DNA of 64,000 nt, taken from the NCBI RefSeq assembly GCF_026341515.1, contig NZ_JAPEOK010000001.1, positions 6,696,001-6,760,000 on the forward strand, written 5' to 3'. This document shows, piece by piece, positions 25,742-33,706 of this stretch; position 1 is the stretch's first letter, and each line of letters starts with the position of its first letter. The notes under the pieces are model-generated. The model was not told the DNA's origin and searched no databases. It saw nothing but the letters and a program-made list of their open reading frames with translations. The DNA comes from Streptomyces sp. NBC_00878 (lineage in GTDB: Bacteria; Actinomycetota; Actinomycetes; Streptomycetales; Streptomycetaceae). The position numbers and the translations under genes are program-made.

Positions 25742-27157
25742 ATGGCAACGGCGCCCAGCGTCTCCTACTCGATTACGGTCCGGTTGGAGGTGCCCGCGAG
25801 CGGAACCGCGGTCTCCCAGATCACCACGGCCGTGGAGTCCCACGGCGGCTCGGTGACCGGCCTCGACGTGACGGCCTCCGGCCACGAGAAGCTCCGGATC
25901 GACGTCACCATCGCGGCGTCCTCCACGGCGCACGCGGACGAGATCGTCGAGCAGCTGCGCGGCATCGATGACGTCACGCTCGGCAAGGTGTCCGACCGTA
26001 CGTTCCTGATGCACCTCGGCGGCAAGATCGAGATGCAGTCCAAGCACCCGATCCGCAACCGTGACGACCTCTCGATGATCTACACCCCGGGCGTGGCCCG
26101 GGTGTGCATGGCGATCGCCGAGAACCCCGAGGACGCCCGCCGGCTGACCATCAAGCGCAACACGGTCGCGGTCGTGACGGACGGCTCGGCGGTCCTGGGC
26201 CTGGGCAACATCGGCCCGATGGCCGCCATGCCGGTCATGGAGGGCAAGGCGGCCCTCTTCAAGCGCTTCGCCGACATCGACGCCTGGCCGCTGTGCCTGG
26301 ACACCCAGGACACCGACGAGATCGTCGCGATCGTCAAGGCGATCGCCCCGGGCTTCGCCGGCATCAACCTCGAAGACATCTCGGCCCCGCGCTGCTTCGA
26401 GATCGAGGCCCGCCTCCGTGAGGCCCTCGACATCCCCGTCTTCCACGACGACCAGCACGGCACGGCGATCGTCGTGCTCGCGGCCCTCACGAACGCGCTG
26501 CGGGTGGCGGGCAAGGCGATCGGCGACATCCGTGTCGTCATGTCCGGCGCGGGCGCGGCCGGTACGGCCATCCTGAAGCTGCTGATCGCCGCCGGCGTCA
26601 AGCACGCCGTCGTGGCCGACATCCACGGTGTCGTGCACGCGGGCCGTGCGGACCTGGTGCATGCCGCCGCCGACTCGCCGCTGCGGTGGATCGCCGACAA
26701 CACCAACCCCGAAGGGGTCACGGGGACGCTGAAGGAGGCCGTGCGCGGCGCGGACGTCTTCATCGGCGTCTCGGCCCCGAACGTGCTGGACGGCGACGAC
26801 GTGGCCGCCATGGCCGAGGGCGCCATCGTGTTCGCGCTCGCGAACCCCGACCCCGAGGTCGACCCGGCGATCGCCCGGCAGACCGCGGCCGTCGTGGCCA
26901 CCGGCCGCTCCGACTTTCCTAACCAGATCAACAACGTGCTGGTCTTCCCGGGTGTCTTCCGCGGTCTGCTGGACGCTCAGTCCCGCACGGTCAACACGGA
27001 GATGATGCTTGCGGCCGCAACGGCCCTGGCGGACGTGGTGACCGAGGACGAGCTCAACCCGAACTACATCATCCCCAGCGTCTTCAACGACAAGGTCGCG
27101 GGCGCGGTCGCGGGAGCGGTCCGCAACGCGGCGAAGGCCGCGGGCGCGACGGCCTGA
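25742..27157 (+). CDS. NAD-dependent malic enzyme with N-terminal ACT-like domain
   Basis: 471 residues from ATG 25742 (GAGGAAG upstream). Residues about 1-90 form an ACT-like regulatory domain (YSITVRLEVPASGTAVSQIT). The malic domain follows (MIYTPGVARVC with the catalytic Tyr, VVTDGSAVLGLGNIGP, KALLF-type lysine segment MEGKAALFKRF, GINLEDISAPRCFEIE for the metal site, FHDDQHGTA). The NAD domain has VVMSGAGAAGTAI. It oxidatively decarboxylates malate to pyruvate. The S. coelicolor homologue SCO2951 has been characterised as an NAD-preferring enzyme. Only the short bacterial form is present, without a phosphotransacetylase domain. Confidence 0.93.
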   Translation: MATAPSVSYSITVRLEVPASGTAVSQITTAVESHGGSVTGLDVTASGHEKLRIDVTIAASSTAHADEIVEQLRGIDDVTLGKVSDRTFLMHLGGKIEMQSKHPIRNRDDLSMIYTPGVARVCMAIAENPEDARRLTIKRNTVAVVTDGSAVLGLGNIGPMAAMPVMEGKAALFKRFADIDAWPLCLDTQDTDEIVAIVKAIAPGFAGINLEDISAPRCFEIEARLREALDIPVFHDDQHGTAIVVLAALTNALRVAGKAIGDIRVVMSGAGAAGTAILKLLIAAGVKHAVVADIHGVVHAGRADLVHAAADSPLRWIADNTNPEGVTGTLKEAVRGADVFIGVSAPNVLDGDDVAAMAEGAIVFALANPDPEVDPAIARQTAAVVATGRSDFPNQINNVLVFPGVFRGLLDAQSRTVNTEMMLAAATALADVVTEDELNPNYIIPSVFNDKVAGAVAGAVRNAAKAAGATA

Positions 27158-27218
27158 GCGCCGTCCCGCCCCGTCTGGGGGCCGCCGCCCCCAGGCCCCC
27201 GCTGTCGGCCTGAACGGC

Positions 27219-27244
27219 CTCGTCCTCAAACGCCGGACGGGCCG
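27219..27244. repeat. Dispersed Streptomyces intergenic motif
   Basis: TCCTCAAACGCCGGACGGG after the malic enzyme gene is a sequence often seen between Streptomyces genes. A diverged form (CCTCAAACGTCGGCCGGG) lies near 28051. Both sit beside GC-rich hairpins and are probably part of dispersed terminator-like repeats. Confidence 0.4.
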
Positions 27245-27340
27245 GTAGGCGGCGACTGTGACAGTGGCCACCCGGCGCCCGTACCGGCGCGTCGCCGGAC
27301 GTGGGGCCTCGGGCCGCCTCTAGGGTGGCGGCCATGGCTC

Positions 27341-27387
27341 AGTCCCTGAGGGCCCACCAGGGGCTAAGTCCCTGAGGGCCCACCAGG
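27341..27387. repeat. 21-bp direct repeat upstream of hupA
   Basis: AGTCCCTGAGGGCCCACCAGG occurs at 27341-27361 and again at 27367-27387, 26 bases out of register. Each copy contains a CCCTGAGGG dyad. It may be a regulatory site or a recent slippage duplication. Confidence 0.6.
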
Positions 27388-27523
27388 CCCTGCGGTCCGC
27401 TGCCGGGAACCGACGAAGCGTCACCAATTCGAGGCCGTGGCGCTTTTCGTGTGACTCCCAGGGGTGCCGGATTGGCTTTCCCGCCGCAGGTGGGGGCAGG
27501 ATGCGTCTTCGGGCGCGAGGGTC

Positions 27524-27551
27524 CGGTCCCCGGACCCGGGTCCGGGGACCG
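27524..27551. repeat. Perfect 28-base palindrome upstream of hupA
   Basis: The sequence CGGTCCCCGGACCC at 27524-27537 is followed at once by its exact reverse complement at 27538-27551. It is about 95 bases before the hupA start. It could be an operator, or an attenuator/terminator in a hupA leader. Confidence 0.6.
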
Positions 27552-27645
27552 CCGAGGAACCTGGCAGCATCGGCTTCGACGTGCCCAATATGCGGCTCCG
27601 CCGCGTGGCACGCCTCAACGGCAAGAAGAACACGGGAGTAACAAC

Positions 27646-27927
27646 ATGAACCGCAGTGAGCTGGTGGCCGCGCTGGCCGACCGTGCCGAGGTGACTCGCA
27701 AGGACGCCGACGCCGTTCTGGCCGCCTTTGCCGAGACCGTCGGTGAGATCGTCGCCAAGGGCGACGAGAAGGTCACCATCCCCGGCTTCCTGACCTTCGA
27801 GCGCACCCACCGTGCCGCTCGCACCGCGCGCAACCCGCAGACCGGCGACCCGATCCAGATCCCGGCCGGCTACAGCGTGAAGGTCTCCGCGGGCTCGAAG
27901 CTCAAGGAAGCCGCCAAGGGCAAGTGA
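27646..27927 (+). CDS. hupA: HU-family nucleoid protein
   Basis: 93 residues from ATG 27646 (GGGAG eight bases upstream). This is classic HU: NRSELVAALADRAEVTRKDA, GEIVAKGDEKVTIPGFLTFE and the DNA-binding arm RTARNPQTGDPIQIPAGYSV. Its length is that of the short Streptomyces HupA, without the lysine-rich tail of HupS. It bends and compacts DNA. The gene is monocistronic, with a long upstream region carrying a palindrome and direct repeats and an 18-bp terminator after it. Confidence 0.95.
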   Translation: MNRSELVAALADRAEVTRKDADAVLAAFAETVGEIVAKGDEKVTIPGFLTFERTHRAARTARNPQTGDPIQIPAGYSVKVSAGSKLKEAAKGK

Positions 27928-27991
27928 CCTTGCCGTCCACACCTCGCGGGACGGTGTTCGGCAGGTAGGCAGCAGGTAGGTAGCAGCAAGT

Positions 27992-28032
27992 GCGATGGGG
28001 CGGCACCCGGAGTTCGGGTGCCGCCCCATCGC
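27992..28032. terminator. 18-bp perfect hairpin terminator after hupA
   Basis: GCGATGGGGCGGCACCCG at 27992-28009 pairs perfectly with 28015-28032 over a five-base loop. It lies between the convergent hupA and murA genes. Confidence 0.85.
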
Positions 28033-28139
28033 TGTCGCGCTTACCGATGGCCTCAAACGTCGGCCGGGCCGACTGGTGCCCGGCTGAGTTGAGTGGCCCC
28101 GGCCGGGCTGAGTGATCCCCGGCCGGGACTGTGTTCTCG

Positions 28140-29486
28140 CTAGCCGAGCGCCTTGCCCGGCAGCTCCACCTTCGCGCCCAGCTCAATGAGCTTCTCCATG
28201 AAGTTCTCGTAGCCGCGGTTGATCAGGTCGATGCCGTGGACGCGGGACGTGCCCTGGGCCGCCAGTGCCGCGATGAGGTACGAGAAGCCGCCGCGGAGGT
28301 CGGGGATGACCAGGTCGGCGCCCTGGAGCTTCGTGGGGCCCGCCACGACCGCGGAGTGCAGGAAGTTGCGCTGGCCGAAGCGGCAGTGGGAGCCGCCGAG
28401 GCACTCGCGGTAGAGCTGGATGTGCGCGCCCATCTGGTTGAGCGCGGAGGTGAAGCCGAGGCGGGACTCGTACACCGTCTCGTGGACGATGGAGAGGCCG
28501 GTGGCCTGTGTCAGGGCGACCACCAGGGGCTGCTGCCAGTCCGTCTGGAAGCCCGGGTGGACGTCCGTCTCCAGCGCGATCGACTTCAGCTGGCCGCCGG
28601 GGTGCCAGAAGCGGATGCCCTCGTCGTCGATCTCGAAGGCGCCGCCCACCTTCCGGTAGGTGTTCAGGAACGTCATCATCGAGCGCTGCTGGGCGCCGCG
28701 GACGTAGATGTTTCCCTCGGTCGCCAGCGCCGCCGACGCCCACGAAGCGGCCTCCAGGCGGTCCGGAAGGGCCGCGTGGGTGTAGCCGCCGAGCCTGTCG
28801 ACGCCCGTGACACGGATGGTGCGGTCGGTGTCCATCGCGATGATGGCGCCCATTTTCTGCAGGACGCAGATCAGGTCCTCGATCTCCGGCTCCACGGCCG
28901 CGTTCGAGAGCTCCGTCACGCCCTCCGCCAGCACGGCGGTCAGCAGGACCTGCTCGGTCGCGCCCACGGACGGGTACGGCAGCGCGATCTTCGCGCCGCG
29001 CAGCCGCTGCGGAGCCTCCAGGTACTGGCCGTCCGCGCGCTTCTCGATCGTCGCGCCGAACTGGCGCAGTACCTCGAAGTGGAAGTCGATCGGCCGGCCG
29101 CCGATGTCGCAGCCGCCGAGGCCCGGGATGAACGCGTGCCCGAGGCGGTGCAGGAGCGGACCACAGAGGAGGATCGGGATGCGCGACGAGCCCGCGTGCG
29201 CGTCGATGTCCGCGACGTTCGCGCTCTCCACGTGCGACGGGTCCATGATCAGTTCGCCCGGCTCCTCGCCCGGACGGACCGTCACCCCGTGCAGCTGCAG
29301 CAGTCCGCGGACGACCCGCACGTCGCGGATGTCGGGGACGTTGCGCAGCCGGCTCGGAGCGCTTCCGAGCAGCGCGGCGACCATGGCCTTCGGTACGAGG
29401 TTCTTCGCACCGCGAACACGGATCTCACCCTGCAGCGGGGTTCCGCCATGGACAAGGAGTACGTCGTCTGAACCGTTGACGGTCAT
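28140..29486 (-). CDS. murA: UDP-N-acetylglucosamine 1-carboxyvinyltransferase (MurA)
   Basis: 448 residues from ATG 29486 (MTVNGSDDVLLVHGGTPLQG). It shows the EPSP-synthase fold motifs: RVRGAKNLVPKAMVAALLGS with the catalytic-site KN pair, the loop GLGGCDIGGRPIDFHFEVL with Cys125 (the residue attacked by fosfomycin), GATEQVLLTAVLAEG and DLRGGFSYLIAALAAQGTS. It transfers enolpyruvate from PEP to UDP-GlcNAc, the first committed step of peptidoglycan synthesis. The open frame continues 45 codons upstream, but that stretch lacks family similarity. It diverges from yqgE at 29729. Confidence 0.94.
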   Translation of the reverse strand: MTVNGSDDVLLVHGGTPLQGEIRVRGAKNLVPKAMVAALLGSAPSRLRNVPDIRDVRVVRGLLQLHGVTVRPGEEPGELIMDPSHVESANVADIDAHAGSSRIPILLCGPLLHRLGHAFIPGLGGCDIGGRPIDFHFEVLRQFGATIEKRADGQYLEAPQRLRGAKIALPYPSVGATEQVLLTAVLAEGVTELSNAAVEPEIEDLICVLQKMGAIIAMDTDRTIRVTGVDRLGGYTHAALPDRLEAASWASAALATEGNIYVRGAQQRSMMTFLNTYRKVGGAFEIDDEGIRFWHPGGQLKSIALETDVHPGFQTDWQQPLVVALTQATGLSIVHETVYESRLGFTSALNQMGAHIQLYRECLGGSHCRFGQRNFLHSAVVAGPTKLQGADLVIPDLRGGFSYLIAALAAQGTSRVHGIDLINRGYENFMEKLIELGAKVELPGKALG

Positions 29487-29718
29487 GTATCTCGCGTTCC
29501 GGTTGGTGGGGCAGGGCCGAAGAAACAAGCGTAATGGCCGCCTACCCCGGTTCAGTAAGTCCAAGTGCGCCTCAGGAACGTCATAGCTTTGCCACAACAC
29601 GAACCGCTCGCCGACGGACACACGCGGTCACCGGCGGGGGTGTGCGCTCCACCTGCCTCTGTACGCCCTGAGCTGCATTCACCCGGGTAAGGGCATTGCC
29701 TCCCCCCGCATGGGGAAG

Positions 29719-29739
29719 ATGCGAGATCATGTCTCGCAT
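29719..29739 (+). promoter_or_regulatory. Inverted repeat spanning the yqgE start codon
   Basis: ATGCGAGA (29719-29726) and TCTCGCAT (29732-29739) form a perfect 8-bp dyad with a five-base centre containing most of the preferred ATG (29729-29731). In RNA this would place the start codon in a hairpin loop; in DNA it could be an operator. Confidence 0.45.
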
Positions 29740-30310
29740 GACCGAGGTGTCCTCGCTCACAGGGCGGTTGCTCGTGGCCACACCCGCCCTGGCGGACCCC
29801 AACTTCGACCGCGCGGTCGTGCTGCTCCTCGACCACGACGAGGAGGGCTCTCTCGGCGTCGTCCTCAACCGCCCCACACCGGTGGACGTGGGCGACATCC
29901 TCTCGGGCTGGGCGGACTTCGCGGGCGAGCCGGGCGTGGTGTTCCAGGGCGGTCCGGTCTCGCTCGACTCGGCGCTCGGCGTGGCGGTGATCCCCGGGGG
30001 CGCGTCGGGGGAGCGGGCTCCGCTCGGCTGGCGCCGGGTGCACGGGGCGATCGGGCTCGTGGACCTGGAGGCCCCGCCGGAGCTGCTCGCCTCGGCCCTC
30101 GGTTCGCTCCGGATCTTCGCGGGATACGCGGGCTGGGGCCCCGGACAACTGGAGGACGAGCTCGTCGAGGGCGCCTGGTACGTCGTGGAGTCGGAGCCCG
30201 GAGACGTCTCCTCGCCCTCTCCGGAACGGCTGTGGCGCGAGGTACTGCGCCGCCAGCGCAACGAGTTGGCGATGGTGGCCACGTATCCGGACGACCCTTC
30301 GCTCAACTGA
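29729..30310 (+). CDS. YqgE/AlgH family protein (DUF179)
   Basis: 193 residues from ATG 29729 (GGGGAAG upstream; ATG 29738 is the alternative). Family motifs: SLTGRLLVATPALADPNFDR, LLLDHDEEGSLGVVLNRPT, VFQGGPVSLDSALGV and IFAGYAGWGPGQLEDELVEG. The family is near-universal in actinobacteria and proteobacteria and has no settled biochemical role. It is followed after 29 bases by the DUF3039 gene, a pairing conserved in Streptomyces. Confidence 0.92.
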   Translation: MSRMTEVSSLTGRLLVATPALADPNFDRAVVLLLDHDEEGSLGVVLNRPTPVDVGDILSGWADFAGEPGVVFQGGPVSLDSALGVAVIPGGASGERAPLGWRRVHGAIGLVDLEAPPELLASALGSLRIFAGYAGWGPGQLEDELVEGAWYVVESEPGDVSSPSPERLWREVLRRQRNELAMVATYPDDPSLN

Positions 30311-30339
30311 TGCCCCCAGGCTTCAGTACTCTTGCGTCT

Positions 30340-30636
30340 ATGAGCACTCTTGAGCCTGAGACCCAGCCCCAGCGAGGCACTGGGACGGGGACCCTCGTAG
30401 AGCCGACGCCGCAGACGTCGCACGGCGACGGGGACCACGAGCGCTTCGCCCACTACGTCCAGAAGGACAAGATCATGGCGAGCGCGCTGGACGGCACGCC
30501 CGTCGTGGCGCTCTGCGGCAAGGTGTGGGTCCCGGGCCGTGACCCGAAGAAGTACCCCGTGTGCCCCATGTGCAAGGAGATCTACGAGTCCATGGGCGCC
30601 GGCGGCGACGAGGGCAAGGGCGGCGGCGACAAGTAA
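30340..30636 (+). CDS. DUF3039 zinc-ribbon-like protein
   Basis: 98 residues from ATG 30340. Residues about 30-90 form the DUF3039 domain: HERFAHYVQKDKIMASALDG, VVALCGKVWVPGRDP and YPVCPMCKEIYESM. The cysteine in LCGK and the CPMC pair suggest metal binding. The tail is glycine/lysine-rich. Function unknown; probably co-transcribed with the YqgE gene. Confidence 0.9.
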   Translation: MSTLEPETQPQRGTGTGTLVEPTPQTSHGDGDHERFAHYVQKDKIMASALDGTPVVALCGKVWVPGRDPKKYPVCPMCKEIYESMGAGGDEGKGGGDK

Positions 30637-30917
30637 CGCCTCCGGCGCGTCTTTGCCTCCGCCTCCGGCATCCGCCGGACCGGGCAGGCTTGTTCCCGTC
30701 CGGCTCGGACATGGGACGGACCTGGCCCCGTCCGGTCCCGACCGGCCCGGCCCGGTGCGCCGCGCAGATCCAGTACGGCCGCGGCGCCCCGATGCGGGTG
30801 CCGCGGCCTCGTCGTTCCGGGGCCGGGGAGTCGTGTCGCGCTGCGGCCGGGGGCCCGTCCGCCCGCGTGGGAGGGGAGCCCGTCCGCTCGCGTGGGACAG
30901 GTCCCGCGTGTCCGCGC
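30637..30917. other. Non-coding spacer after the DUF3039 gene
   Basis: No supported gene. The sequence is GC-rich and of low complexity, and runs into the tandem array at 30918. Confidence 0.4.
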
Positions 30918-31080
30918 GGGCACACCTCGGAGTCCTGCGCGGGCACACCCCGGAGCTCGTGCGGGCACACCCGGCGTTCGTACGGGCACACCCCAGAGTT
31001 CCGTGCGGGCACGTCCACCGTTTCCCTCGGGCACGTCCACCGTTTCCCTCGGGCCCGCCCATCGTTCCCCTCGGGCACGT
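30918..31080. repeat. Degenerate tandem array of 21-24-bp units
   Basis: About seven units start with GGGCACACC or GGGCACGTCC. Two adjacent 22-bp units (GGGCACGTCCACCGTTTCCC plus TC) are identical, and a third differs at a few positions. The array lies between the DUF3039 gene and the sugar-transport promoter. It has neither the conserved repeats nor the unique spacers of a CRISPR array. It could be a slippage-derived minisatellite. Confidence 0.6.
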
Positions 31081-31178
31081 GGGCGTTATCACAGACGTCG
31101 GCCCCGATGCGCGTTATCGTCGCGCCCGGGGCTTTTGTCCTGCCTGCCCGTTGCATGGAATGCTTTCGCCGGTCACAG

Positions 31179-31194
31179 AGTGGTTGAGACCTCT
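31179..31194 (+). promoter_or_regulatory. Candidate DasR-responsive element (dre)
   Basis: AGTGGTTGAGACCTCT matches the dre consensus AGTGGTCTAGACCACT at 13 of 16 positions and lies 96 bases before the sugar-binding protein start. DasR is the GntR-family repressor of GlcNAc and chitin metabolism in Streptomyces. The operon downstream ends in a hexosaminidase, which makes the site functionally plausible. Confidence 0.55.
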
Positions 31195-31289
31195 TGTGGG
31201 CACGTTCATGTACTCCATAACCTCCCCGTGTTGTGCAGCGTAAAACCACCATTGCACGTGCTGCAACGCGCTCCCCCGGAGGACGCCCC

Positions 31290-32603
31290 ATGAAACTCCC
31301 CAAGCTCTCTGCCCGAATGGTTGCCCCGATCGCCGCACTGGTCGTCGCCGGGCTCACGGCCACCGCCTGCGCCCCCGAGTCCTCCGACAACTCCGGGGGC
31401 AAGGACGAGAAGAGCGGCACCCTGCGGGTGTGGCTCTTCCAGGAGGTCGACACCGCACCCAAGGAGAAGGTCGTCGATGGTGTCGTCGCCGCCTTCGAGA
31501 AGGCCCACAAGGGCACGAAGGTCGACGTCCAGTACATCCCGGTCGAGACCCGTGCCGAGAAGATCAAGGCCGCCTTCAACGACCCCAAGAGCGCTCCCGA
31601 CCTCATCGAGTACGGGAACACCGACACGGCCGGTTACGTGAAGGACGGCGGTCTCGCCGACATCACCAAGGAGTTCACGGACTGGAGCGAGTCCAAGGAC
31701 ACCGACCCGACCGCCAAGCAGTCGGTCACGGTCGACGGCAAGATCTACGGCGCCCCGTACTTCGTCGGCGTCCGTGCCCTCTACTACCGCACGGACATAT
31801 TCAAGGAACTGGACCTCGACGTCCCCAAGACCCAGAGCGAGCTGATCAGCACCGCCAAGGCGATCCGGCAGGCGAAGCCGGAGCTGTACGGGCTCGCGGT
31901 CGGCGGCGCCTACACGTACGGCGCGATGCCGTTCATCTGGTCCAACGGCGGCGAGATCGCCGAGGGCAAGGGCGGCTCGTACGCCTCGACGATCGACAGC
32001 GCCGCCGCCCAGAAGGGCATCACGGCCTACACCTCGCTCTTCGGTGACGAGAACTGTCCCGCCGCCAAGTGCGCGAGCATGGGCGGCAACGACACGGTGA
32101 CGGCCTTCGCCTCCGGCAAGGCGGGCATGGCGATCGGCGGCGACTTCAGTCACTCGGCGATCGAGGCCGGGAAGGTCAAGGGCAAGTACGCGGTCGTGCC
32201 GCTGCCCGGTGTGAAGTCGGGTGAGATCGCTCCCGCGTTCGCGGGCGGCAACAACCTCGGCGTGCTGAACAGCACCACGCACCGCAGCCTCGCCGTCGAC
32301 CTCATGGAGCAGCTCGCCTCGAAGAAGGCACAGGACGAACTCTTCGACGCCATGGGCTTCCTGCCGACCTTCACGGACGTACGCCAGGACGTCGCCAAGC
32401 GCGAGCCGTTCGTCGAGCCCTTCGTGAAGACCCTCGGCGCGGGTGCCAAGTTCGTCCCGGCCTCGCCCGCCTGGTCCCAGATCGACGCGTCCCTCGTCCT
32501 GCCGACGATGTTCCAGGAGGTCGTCAGCGGACGTAAGAGCGTGGCGGCGGCCTCGAAGGACGCGGCGAAGAAGATGAACACCGCGTTCAGCTCCGCGGGG
32601 TGA
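31290..32603 (+). CDS. ABC transporter sugar-binding lipoprotein
   Basis: 437 residues from ATG 31290, with GGAGG nine bases upstream. A lipoprotein signal peptide (KLSARMVAPIAALVVAGLTA) ends at Cys27. The mature protein is a family 1 solute-binding protein (SGTLRVWLFQEVDT, PDLIEYGNTDTAGYVKDGGL, GKIYGAPYFVGVRALYYRTD, FSHSAIEAGKVKGKYAVVPL). It delivers a sugar, probably an N-acetylated oligosaccharide given the hexosaminidase in the operon, to the two permeases. No ATPase gene is present; Streptomyces often use the shared MsiK. The candidate DasR site lies upstream. Confidence 0.92.
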   Translation: MKLPKLSARMVAPIAALVVAGLTATACAPESSDNSGGKDEKSGTLRVWLFQEVDTAPKEKVVDGVVAAFEKAHKGTKVDVQYIPVETRAEKIKAAFNDPKSAPDLIEYGNTDTAGYVKDGGLADITKEFTDWSESKDTDPTAKQSVTVDGKIYGAPYFVGVRALYYRTDIFKELDLDVPKTQSELISTAKAIRQAKPELYGLAVGGAYTYGAMPFIWSNGGEIAEGKGGSYASTIDSAAAQKGITAYTSLFGDENCPAAKCASMGGNDTVTAFASGKAGMAIGGDFSHSAIEAGKVKGKYAVVPLPGVKSGEIAPAFAGGNNLGVLNSTTHRSLAVDLMEQLASKKAQDELFDAMGFLPTFTDVRQDVAKREPFVEPFVKTLGAGAKFVPASPAWSQIDASLVLPTMFQEVVSGRKSVAAASKDAAKKMNTAFSSAG

Positions 32604-33706
32604 GCCGGATGACGAACCGTCCGCTGCCGGGTGCCGCCCGGCCGCCGGGCCCGTCCGCGCAGCCGGCCTCGCAGGGCGGCGGGCCGGACGCGGCGGAGCC
32701 CGGGGCCGCGGCCCCGCCCGCGCCCCGACGGGGCGCGGGGTCCGGCCCGGCCAAGGGTGCCTCGCCCGCACCCGCCCGCACGGCGGCCCGCCCGGGCCGC
32801 CGTGGCGGTGCGGGCCGCAAGTCCCCGCTCGCGCGGGGCGGATGGACGCCCTGGCTCTACCTCGCCCCCGCACTCGTCGTCATCGGCGGGCTGCTCGTCT
32901 ACCCCGTCTACCAGCTCGGGCTGATCTCGTTCCTGGAGTACACGCAGGCCCAGGTCAGCGGCGGCGAGCCGACGACCTTCCAGGGGTTCGGGAACTACGC
33001 GACGCTCTTCGGGGACGAGCAGTTCTGGCAAGTGCTGCTGGCCACCGTGCTGTTCGCGGGCGCGTGTGTCGTCTCGACGCTGGCGGTGGGCTGCGCGCTG
33101 GCCGTCCTTCTGACACGTGTCCGCGCCGTGCCGCGGCTCGCGCTGATGCTGGCCGCGCTCGGCGCCTGGGCGACGCCCGCGGTGACCGGCTCGACGGTGT
33201 GGCTGCTCCTCTTCGACCCCGACTTCGGTCCGGTCAACCGGATCCTCGGGCTCGGCGACCACTCGTGGACGTACGACCGCTTCAGCGCCTTCGCCCTCGT
33301 CCTGCTCGAAGTCGTCTGGTGCTCCTTCCCGTTCGTGATGGTCACCGTGTACGCCGGCATCCGCGCCGTACCGGCCGAGGTCCTGGAGGCCGCGTCCCTG
33401 GACGGCGCCTCCCAGTGGCGGATCTGGCGCTCGGTGCTCGCCCCGATGCTCCGTCCGATCCTCGTGGTCGTCACCATCCAGTCGATCATCTGGGACTTCA
33501 AGGTCTTCACGCAGATCTACGTCATGACGGGCGGAGGCGGCATCGCCGGCCAGAACCTCGTACTGAACGTGTACGCCTACCAGAAGGCCTTCTCGTCCTC
33601 CCAGTACAGCCTCGGCTCGGCGATCGGAGTGGTGATGCTGCTGATTCTGCTCGCCGTCACGCTCGTATATCTGAGGCTGATCAGAAGGCAGGGGGAGGAG
33701 CTGTGA
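32600..33706 (+). CDS. ABC transporter sugar permease 1
   Basis: 368 residues from GTG 32600, overlapping the binding-protein stop (ATG 32609 is a possible alternative). The first 75 or so residues are a Pro/Ala/Gly/Arg-rich cytoplasmic extension, longer than usual for the family. Six membrane helices follow. The EAA loop that contacts the ATPase reads EAASLDGASQWRIWRSVLAP. It belongs to the MalF/UgpA class and pairs with the next permease, whose start overlaps its stop by four bases. Confidence 0.92.
   Translation: MSRMTNRPLPGAARPPGPSAQPASQGGGPDAAEPGAAAPPAPRRGAGSGPAKGASPAPARTAARPGRRGGAGRKSPLARGGWTPWLYLAPALVVIGGLLVYPVYQLGLISFLEYTQAQVSGGEPTTFQGFGNYATLFGDEQFWQVLLATVLFAGACVVSTLAVGCALAVLLTRVRAVPRLALMLAALGAWATPAVTGSTVWLLLFDPDFGPVNRILGLGDHSWTYDRFSAFALVLLEVVWCSFPFVMVTVYAGIRAVPAEVLEAASLDGASQWRIWRSVLAPMLRPILVVVTIQSIIWDFKVFTQIYVMTGGGGIAGQNLVLNVYAYQKAFSSSQYSLGSAIGVVMLLILLAVTLVYLRLIRRQGEEL

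Noticed and set aside
25262..27271. Long open frame on the reverse strand opposite the malic enzyme and helicase end
   Set aside because: It is a GC-bias mirror of the coding frame: arginine/histidine/valine-rich, with no family similarity, while the forward strand encodes a clear malic enzyme.
29487..29621. 45-residue N-terminal extension of MurA
   Set aside because: The extra residues lack MurA similarity; MTVNG at 29486 fits the known N-terminus of the enzyme.
30918..31080. Possible CRISPR array
   Set aside because: Units are 21-24 bp, degenerate and contiguous without spacers, and there are no cas genes in the window.
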